Of a DNA stretch of 64,000 bases, positions 58,631 through 64,000 are shown in pieces (the first letter of the stretch is position 1; each line of letters begins with the position of its first letter). The DNA comes from Pseudarthrobacter sp. NamE2 (GTDB lineage: Bacteria > Actinomycetota > Actinomycetes > Actinomycetales > Micrococcaceae). The notes below the pieces were generated by a model that worked only from the letters and a program-made list of their open reading frames with translations, had not been told where the DNA came from and did no database searches. The stretch lies in assembly GCF_005796205.1 (NCBI RefSeq), contig NZ_VAHN01000004.1, forward strand, positions 124,001 through 188,000, written 5' to 3'. The position numbers were made by a program, and so were the translations under genes.

Positions 58631-59854
58631 GTGACGGACGCCGGCGCAGCTCCTGCCCGCGATTCGGCCCGTGGCTCCGTCAGTGAAGTTTTCAGAGTAT
58701 TCCTAAAGCTGGGATTCACGTCCTTCGGCGGCCCGGTGGCGCACCTGGGCTACTTCCGCGACGAACTGGTGCAGCGGCGCAAGTGGGTTGACGACAAGGA
58801 ATACGCAGACCTCGTGGCACTGTGCCAGTTCCTTCCCGGCCCCGCCTCCAGCCAGGTGGGGTTCGGCCTCGGCCTGCACCGGGCCGGCCCGTTCGGCGCT
58901 CTTGCCGCCTTCCTGGCCTTCACGCTCCCCTCGGCCGCGCTGCTGGTGGCGTTCGCCGCGGGCGCTTCGCTGTTCCAGGGGCCTGTTGGCGAGGGAGTCC
59001 TCAACGGGTTGAAGATCGTGGCCGTGGCCATCGTGGCGCAGGCCGTGTGGGGGATGGCGAAAGCCCTCACCCCGGACCGCGAGCGAGCCTCAATAGCGGT
59101 GGTTGCGGCGTTGGCCGCGATTCTGCTTGCCGGCTCCCTGGGGCAGATTGCCGCGATCGTGATTGGCGCACTGGCCGGCCTGGTCCTCTGCCGCCCTGGC
59201 ACCGGCGGTGTGACGGGACTGATGCGGTTCCCGGTCAGCCGGACGGCCGGCGCCGCCTGCCTGGCCTTGTTCGTGGTGTTGCTGCTCGGGTTGCCGGCGC
59301 TAACCCTCGCCACCGGATCGGCCGGCGTCGCGCTCTTTGAGGCGTTCTACCGCGCCGGCGCCCTGGTGTTCGGAGGCGGGCATGTGGTCCTGCCGCTGCT
59401 CCAGGCGGGTGTGGTGGACCCGGGCTGGGTGACGTCGGAGCAGTTCCTGGCCGGGTACGGGGCCGCCCAGGCTGTCCCCGGGCCGCTGTTCACCTTCGCG
59501 GCCTACCTGGGGACTTTGGCCGGCGTGGGCGCGGGCGGAGTGGCCGGGGCGGCCCTTGCCCTGGCAGGGATCTTCCTGCCCGGATTCCTGCTGCTCCTCG
59601 GCGTGCTGCCGTTCTGGAACAGGTTCCGGTCCCGGCCGCACGCGCAGGCCCTGATGCAGGGGGCCAATTCCGCGGTGGTGGGGATCCTGGCAGCAGCCCT
59701 GTACAACCCGGTGTTCACCACCGCGGTCACCGGCCCCGGAGAGTTCTGCCTTGCGCTGGTCTGCTTCGTGCTGCTGATCGCGTGGAAGGCTCCGCCCTGG
59801 GCCGTGGTCCTGGTGGGCGCGGCCGGGGGAGTCCTGCTCGCATTCCTTGCCTAA
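58631..59854 (+). CDS. chrA: Chromate efflux transporter ChrA
   Basis: About 407 residues from a GTG at 58631 with GGAAG eight bases upstream; an ATG at 58580 is also in frame but lies at the edge of a palindrome with no ribosome site. Two homologous CHR domains, each of about six helices: the first with GFTSFGGPVAHLGYFRDEL and CQFLPGPASSQVGFGLG, the second with FYRAGALVFGGGHVVLPLL and AQAVPGPLFTFAAYLG. It expels chromate. Last gene of the rightward metal unit. Confidence 0.93.
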   Translation: MTDAGAAPARDSARGSVSEVFRVFLKLGFTSFGGPVAHLGYFRDELVQRRKWVDDKEYADLVALCQFLPGPASSQVGFGLGLHRAGPFGALAAFLAFTLPSAALLVAFAAGASLFQGPVGEGVLNGLKIVAVAIVAQAVWGMAKALTPDRERASIAVVAALAAILLAGSLGQIAAIVIGALAGLVLCRPGTGGVTGLMRFPVSRTAGAACLALFVVLLLGLPALTLATGSAGVALFEAFYRAGALVFGGGHVVLPLLQAGVVDPGWVTSEQFLAGYGAAQAVPGPLFTFAAYLGTLAGVGAGGVAGAALALAGIFLPGFLLLLGVLPFWNRFRSRPHAQALMQGANSAVVGILAAALYNPVFTTAVTGPGEFCLALVCFVLLIAWKAPPWAVVLVGAAGGVLLAFLA

Positions 59855-59862
59855 CCCCCCAG

Positions 59863-59926
59863 GAGTTCTTTGGGCAGATACGACGACTTCCAGGCCGTGG
59901 AAGCCCTGGAATCTGCCCAAAAACTC
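59863..59926. terminator. Dispersed palindrome, variant copy 3
   Basis: Arms GAGTTCTTTGGGCAGAT and ATCTGCCCAAAAACTC pair with one bulge; an inner CTTCCA/TGGAAG stem follows. It resembles the copies at 14645 and 34083, but GTCC/GGAC of the stem is replaced by GGGC/GCCC on both sides, keeping base pairing. It sits between convergent chrA and the next gene. Confidence 0.75.
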
Positions 59927-59932
59927 TCGACG

Positions 59933-60511
59933 TCAGCGGCGGCGGGCCAATGCGCGGACCACTGCCGCGGCACCGAGGCCGGCCAGCACCCACGGCCCGC
60001 CAATCATGATCGGGTCCAGCCACTGATGGTTGGTGTCCACCCGCCGCTTACCGGCCCGTGAACGGATGCCTCCCCGGGAGAACTCGCTAAGCACACCTGT
60101 CTGGGTAACAGGGTTGTCGGGACGGAAGCTGGCAAAGGACTTCAGGTGGTTCTCCCACGCGTCCACCCGGTCCGCCGCGATCAGCAGCAGCCAGTGCGCG
60201 GCCCGCCCCTCGCTGTACTTGTAGGCGTACTTCCGGATGGCTCCCGAGACTCCGGCCGGGGGTGTGGATGTTCCGAAGACCGGCGGCAGCATGGCGTGCT
60301 CGATCGACTTTTCCCGCGGCCAGTTCTCCGGCTGGCGTTCCGGAAAGTCCCAGTGCGCCCCGGTCTCGATGCCCGGCTGCTCGCGGGGGAACGAGGGGCG
60401 GTCGGCCGGGTCAAGGTCCACGCCCCACCCGGGGATGCGGGCCCGCAAGGCTTCGGCCGACTCCCGCCCGGAGGACTTCCCGGCGGTGTACGGCGTTGCT
60501 GTCTCAGACAT
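59933..60511 (-). CDS. Conserved hypothetical protein with C-terminal helix
   Basis: 192 residues. The body is soluble and rich in Pro, Trp, Arg and Glu (PGIETGAHWDFPERQPENWP), followed by FGTSTPPAGVSGAIRKYAY and one C-terminal transmembrane helix (WVLAGLGAAAVVRALA). I recognise no domain with defined function. It starts 27 bases after the zinc alcohol dehydrogenase gene on the same strand, so it may be co-transcribed with it and act on the membrane. Confidence 0.72.
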   Translation of the reverse strand: MSETATPYTAGKSSGRESAEALRARIPGWGVDLDPADRPSFPREQPGIETGAHWDFPERQPENWPREKSIEHAMLPPVFGTSTPPAGVSGAIRKYAYKYSEGRAAHWLLLIAADRVDAWENHLKSFASFRPDNPVTQTGVLSEFSRGGIRSRAGKRRVDTNHQWLDPIMIGGPWVLAGLGAAAVVRALARRR

Positions 60512-60538
60512 GGTGCTTTTCTCCTCCAGGTCGCAGAC

Positions 60539-61678
60539 TCAGGACACGCCGGCAACAATGAGTGGCTTGATGCAGTTATCCAGCTTCGCGGAGAACATGT
60601 GGTACCCCTCAGCGATGTGCTCCAGGGGAACACGGTGGGTCACGATGTCGCTGGGCTTCAGGTACCCATTCCGGATGTGCTCGAACAACCGCGGCCACTG
60701 GCGCTTCACCGGGCACTGGTTCATCCGCAGCGTCAGGCCCTTGTTGACGGCGTCGCCGAACTTCACGGCACTGAAGATTGGCCCGTACGCGCCCACCACG
60801 GACACCGTCCCGCCCTTGCGGACGGAGTCGATGGCCCAGTTCAATGCCACCGGGGACCCGCCCTGCAGCTTCAGCTTGGTACCGGTCACGTGCTGCAGGA
60901 AGTTGCCGTCCGCTTCGGCCCCCACAGCGTCGATCACGACGTCGGCGCCCAGGTAGTCGGTCGCCTTCTTCAGGTGCACCACAATGTCGTCGTACTCGCC
61001 GAAGTTGTATGTCTCGGCGTGCGCGAACGTCCGGGCCTTTTCCAGGCGGTACTCCAGGTGGTCAACCACGATCACCCGTCCCGCGCCCATCAGCCAGGAC
61101 GACTTGGCGGCGAACAGGCCCACCGGCCCGGCGCCGAACACCACCACCGTGTCGCCTTCCATGATGTCCCCCAGCTGGGCGCCGAAGTAGCCGGTGGGCA
61201 GGGCGTCGGTGAGCAGGACGGCGTCCTCTTCGTCCATCCAATCAGGAATCTTCGAAGGCCCCACGTCCGCAAAGGGGACGCGCACGAATTGCGCCTGGCC
61301 GCCGTCGTAACCCCCGCAGGTGTGGGAGTAGCCGTAGATGCCGCCCACCGCCGTCGCGTTCGGATTCACGTTGTGGCAGTTGGAGTAGAGGCCGCGGGAG
61401 CAGAAGTAGCAGGAGCCGCAGTACACGTTGAACGGAACCATCACGCGGTCCCCGACGGCCAGGTTCTGCACTGACGGGCCCACCTCGTGGACCCTGCCCA
61501 CGAACTCGTGCCCGAATGTCATGCCGACCCGCGTGTCCGGCATCATGCCGTGGTAGAGGTGCAGGTCGGAGCCGCAGATGGCGCCGGTGCTGACCCGCAC
61601 AATGGCGTCGTTCGGGTGCTCGATCTTCGGGATGTCCTTTTCCTCGACCCGGACTTTGTACGGGCCGCGGTAAACCAT
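60539..61678 (-). CDS. Zinc-dependent alcohol/formaldehyde dehydrogenase
   Basis: 379 residues from the ATG at 61678; an earlier start at 61759 gives an untypical extension. Catalytic zinc ligands lie in AICGSDLHLYHG and TFGHEFVGRV, the structural zinc Cys cluster in CGSCYFCSRGLYSNC, and the NAD Rossmann motif is VVVFGAGPVGLFAA. The pattern resembles glutathione-independent formaldehyde dehydrogenases, so an aldehyde-detoxifying role is plausible, but the substrate is not certain. Confidence 0.88.
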   Translation of the reverse strand: MVYRGPYKVRVEEKDIPKIEHPNDAIVRVSTGAICGSDLHLYHGMMPDTRVGMTFGHEFVGRVHEVGPSVQNLAVGDRVMVPFNVYCGSCYFCSRGLYSNCHNVNPNATAVGGIYGYSHTCGGYDGGQAQFVRVPFADVGPSKIPDWMDEEDAVLLTDALPTGYFGAQLGDIMEGDTVVVFGAGPVGLFAAKSSWLMGAGRVIVVDHLEYRLEKARTFAHAETYNFGEYDDIVVHLKKATDYLGADVVIDAVGAEADGNFLQHVTGTKLKLQGGSPVALNWAIDSVRKGGTVSVVGAYGPIFSAVKFGDAVNKGLTLRMNQCPVKRQWPRLFEHIRNGYLKPSDIVTHRVPLEHIAEGYHMFSAKLDNCIKPLIVAGVS

Positions 61679-61907
61679 TGCCAGCAAGGGTGCCGCCTCA
61701 ATCTTGGCCGGGAGTGGGAAGGCGCCGTGCAGGAGCCACCCCTTTGCTCGAGGTCCCACCGCAGTGCTTCACAGGCTTCCACCTCCGGCAGGCGTGGTCA
61801 AGGGCACACCTTTAGGGGGCCGCGGCGGTTAGGGCGTACGACGGCGGGTAGGGACTAAGTGGACAGGGCGCCTTCGGGTGCGCCGGACAACAGGGGGGAG
61901 CCGCATC

Positions 61908-62447
61908 ATGGCACGCAAAATGTCTGCCACGGCCACGGGTGCCTCCATGCCCCGTGCTGCCGCGCCGGGTTTCCTGTTCGGCATGGGCGTGGGCGGCTTC
62001 GTCGACGGGATTGTCCTGCACCAGCTGCTGCAGTGGCACCACATGCTCAGCCACACCGGGGCCGGCGACCCGAAGACCGTGGCGGGCCTGGAACTGAACA
62101 CGCTGGCGGACGGACTCTTCCACAGTGCCATGTGGGTGTTGGTGGTGGCCGCCGCCGTCCTGGCCATCCGGGCCCACAGGCAGCGGCGGCTGTCCGCGGG
62201 CTGGCGGCTCCACGGTGGTTTGGTGCTCGCCGGCTGGGGCGTGTTCAACGTGGTGGAGGGCCTGGTGAACCACCAGCTGCTTGGCATCCACCACGTCCGC
62301 GACGACCTCGGCGGCCCGCTGGCGTGGGACCTGGGGTTCCTTGGCCTCAGTGTGCTGCTTGCCGCCGTAGGGCTGTTTCTGTACCGGAAAGGCAATCGAC
62401 TGGAAAAACCGGAGGAGGTGGCCCAGGACAGTAAGCATGCCGACTAA
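61908..62447 (+). CDS. DUF2243 family membrane protein
   Basis: 179 residues from the ATG at 61908 with GGGGGAG eight bases upstream. Four hydrophobic helices with conserved His residues: GFVDGIVLHQLLQWHHMLSH, ADGLFHSAMW and NVVEGLVNHQLLGIHHVRD. These match DUF2243. The clustered membrane His residues suggest metal or haem binding, but no function is established. Lies 62 bases upstream of Mn catalase on the same strand. Confidence 0.87.
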   Translation: MARKMSATATGASMPRAAAPGFLFGMGVGGFVDGIVLHQLLQWHHMLSHTGAGDPKTVAGLELNTLADGLFHSAMWVLVVAAAVLAIRAHRQRRLSAGWRLHGGLVLAGWGVFNVVEGLVNHQLLGIHHVRDDLGGPLAWDLGFLGLSVLLAAVGLFLYRKGNRLEKPEEVAQDSKHAD

Positions 62448-62509
62448 GTTCGGCATCCTCGGAACTGAACGGTTCCACCAATCGCAGCGAAGCCTGAGAG
62501 GACATACTC

Positions 62510-63394
62510 GTGGTTTTCTTTCACAAGCAGGAACTTCAATACAAGGCCACCCCGGACAAGCCGGACGCGGTCTACGCCCGGAAGCTGCAGGAGGTGCTCG
62601 GCGGCCAGTACGGCGAGATCACCGTTGCCATGCAGTACTCGTTCCAGGCCTGGAACGCCCATATCCCCGGGAAGTACCGGGACATGCTCTTCGGTATCGG
62701 CGCTGAGGAATTCGGCCACGTCGAAATGCTGGCCACCATGATCGCGCAGCTGCTGGAGAAGGCCCCGCTCGGGATCACCGAGGACGCCGTCCAGTCCGAC
62801 CCCACCATCGCCGCAGTCGTTGGCGGCACCGACATCCAGTCCGCCATCGTGGCAGGAGCCGGCGTCCGTCCCGTGGACAGCATGGGCAACCCCTGGCAGG
62901 GCAGCTACATCACCGCCAGCGGAAACCTGCTTGCGGACTTCTGGGCCAACGCCAACGCCGAGATGCAGGGCCGGCTCCAGGTGGCCCGGCTGTACCACAT
63001 GACCGATGACCACGGCATCCGGGACATGCTTTCGTTCCTGCTGGCGCGCGACACCATGCACCAGAACCAGTGGGTTGCCGCGGCGAAGGAACTGCAGGAG
63101 GAAGGCGCCGAAAACTTCCCGGTGCCCAGCAACTTCCCCCTCAACAAGGAGATGCGGGACGTCGCCTACGAGTACCGGAACTTCTCCGACGGCCAGGCCG
63201 CGGCCGAAGGAACCTGGGCCAAGGGTCCCACCCCGGACGGCCTGGGCGAGTTCAGCTACGTTGCGGAGCCACCGGCCGGCGTGCCCATGCCGCCGCCCAC
63301 CCACCCGGACTCACGCTTCTACGGCACTACCGAACTGCCCAACACCATGGAAAAGATGGCGGGCACCGTCCAGGACAAGCTCCACAAGGAATAA
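62510..63394 (+). CDS. Manganese catalase
   Basis: 294-residue non-haem catalase breaking down hydrogen peroxide at a di-manganese centre. Helices carrying metal ligands: GGQYGEITVAMQYSFQ, GAEEFGHVEMLATMI and the later LLARDTMHQNQWVAA. Start is GTG with GAGGA seven bases upstream. Length and order match the family. The closest neighbour upstream is a DUF2243 membrane protein; together they suggest an oxidative-stress unit. Confidence 0.95.
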   Translation: MVFFHKQELQYKATPDKPDAVYARKLQEVLGGQYGEITVAMQYSFQAWNAHIPGKYRDMLFGIGAEEFGHVEMLATMIAQLLEKAPLGITEDAVQSDPTIAAVVGGTDIQSAIVAGAGVRPVDSMGNPWQGSYITASGNLLADFWANANAEMQGRLQVARLYHMTDDHGIRDMLSFLLARDTMHQNQWVAAAKELQEEGAENFPVPSNFPLNKEMRDVAYEYRNFSDGQAAAEGTWAKGPTPDGLGEFSYVAEPPAGVPMPPPTHPDSRFYGTTELPNTMEKMAGTVQDKLHKE

Positions 63395-63400
63395 CTCCGC

Positions 63401-63476
63401 GATACGCAAATAATCCTGCGGTATACAAAACCGCCGGCGCTGCCAAGTATCGGCGGCGCCGGCGCTTTTGCGTATC
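63401..63476. terminator. Nested double hairpin between Mn catalase and ctaD
   Basis: Outer arms GATACGCAAA (63401) and TTTGCGTATC (63467) enclose an inner stem CGCCGGCGCTGCC (63432) with GGCGGCGCCGGCG (63452), one mismatch. T-rich on the rightward side of the inner stem. Serves two convergent genes. Confidence 0.8.
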
Positions 63477-63549
63477 GGGAAATATGTCCTGCGTCGGGAA
63501 CAGCACAACGGCGGCACCTGGCCGGGCGCCGCCGTCGAACTGCAAGTGG

Positions 63550-64000
63550 TTACTCGTTGGGGTTCGGGGAGCGGACGTCCTTCTCGCCGATGTCCGCCGC
63601 GCCCAGCACGTCGGCCGCGGGGCCGTGGACCGGTGCGTGCAGCCGCACGCTCAGCTCCGGATGGTGCAGGTCCAGTGCCGGCCGCTCGGAGCGGATCCGC
63701 GGCAGCGAGGTGAAGTTGTGGCGCGGGGGCGGGCAGGAGGTGGCCCATTCCAGCGAGCCGCCGAAGCCCCAGGGATCGTCCACGGTCACTTTTTTGCCCG
63801 TGCGCCAAGTGATGTACACGTTCCAGAAGAACGGAATCACGGAGGCGCCCAGGAGGTAGGAACCAATGGTGGAGAACTGGTTCATTGCCATGAAGTTGTC
63901 CTCCGGCATGTAGTCGGCGTACCGCCGGGGCATGCCCAGGACGCCCAGCCAGTGCTGGATCAGGAACGTCGCATGGAAGCCCACAAAAAGCATCCAGAAG
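63550..64000 (-). CDS. ctaD: Cytochrome c oxidase subunit I, C-terminal part (window edge)
   Basis: The final 150 residues of the haem-copper oxidase catalytic subunit; the gene continues past the right edge. Helices of the last segment are seen: [20 protein letters not shown] and [19 protein letters not shown], with the loop [15 protein letters not shown], followed by a cytoplasmic tail rich in Pro, His and Asp. The haem and copper ligands lie upstream, outside the window. Belongs to the aa3-type oxidase. Confidence 0.95.
   Translation of the reverse strand, partial: FWMLFVGFHATFLIQHWLGVLGMPRRYADYMPEDNFMAMNQFSTIGSYLLGASVIPFFWNVYITWRTGKKVTVDDPWGFGGSLEWATSCPPPRHNFTSLPRIRSERPALDLHHPELSVRLHAPVHGPAADVLGAADIGEKDVRSPNPNE

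Overview
The window looks like chromosome from a high-GC actinobacterium of the family Micrococcaceae, close to Arthrobacter or Pseudarthrobacter. This rests on the composition, the menaquinone genes, the TetR-type PaaR phenylacetate regulon, a DinB2-type polymerase, an LAXTG-anchored protease, Tat and lipoprotein signals, and strong GGAGG ribosome sites. I see no transposase, phage gene, CRISPR array, rRNA or convincing tRNA. Both edge genes are cut: a dynamin-like GTPase on the left and cytochrome oxidase subunit I on the right.

Layout. 0-3.2 kb: a pair of dynamin-like GTPases. 3.2-7.8 kb: small membrane proteins and the menaquinone genes menA, menE and menB, read leftward. 7.8-13.4 kb: a VOC protein, a CPBP protease, a Mn/Fe-type ABC importer and an asparagine-permease-like transporter. 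13.5 kb: DinB2-like polymerase. 14.6-30 kb: phenylacetate genes in separate blocks (paaJ-paaF-paaH, paaZ, paaR, paaI-paaK), interleaved with a secreted lipase, a phosphatase plus anchored-protease pair, a YdiI/MenI-like thioesterase and an HtrA lipoprotein. 30-34 kb: pta and ackA, separated by a small opposing gene. 34-38.7 kb: a sulfide:quinone-reductase-like flavoprotein, a DUF2945 protein, and a striking two-gene unit of a PqqD-like/M50 membrane metallopeptidase preceded by an acidic internally duplicated protein. 38.9-48.6 kb: SRPBCC protein, oligopeptidase B, Hsp20, NAD(P)HX dehydratase, PhoD phosphatase, LCP protein and a low-molecular-weight tyrosine phosphatase. 48.7-60 kb: a stress and metal block with copper (DUF305, DUF6153, CopB), PAS-ANTAR regulator, NhaA, arsenic (trxB, arsC, ArsR-phosphatase fusion, aquaporin) and chromate (ChrA). 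60-64 kb: zinc alcohol dehydrogenase, DUF2243 protein, Mn catalase and ctaD.

How the genes fit together. The phenylacetate blocks share related palindromic operators upstream of paaJ, paaZ, paaR and paaI, so they probably form one PaaR regulon, although the epoxidase genes paaABCDE are not in the window. The copper genes sit behind a promoter whose -35/-10 spacer is filled by a CsoR-like palindrome. The arsenic genes diverge from an aquaporin across a 46-base gap.

The most unusual signals are these: the M50/PqqD plus duplicated acidic protein pair; a compact structured leader that ends next to the nhaA start codon; two 110-base RNA-like modules downstream of hsp20; a polymerase with isoleucine at the steric-gate position; and several dispersed palindromes, some with paired base changes that preserve the stem.
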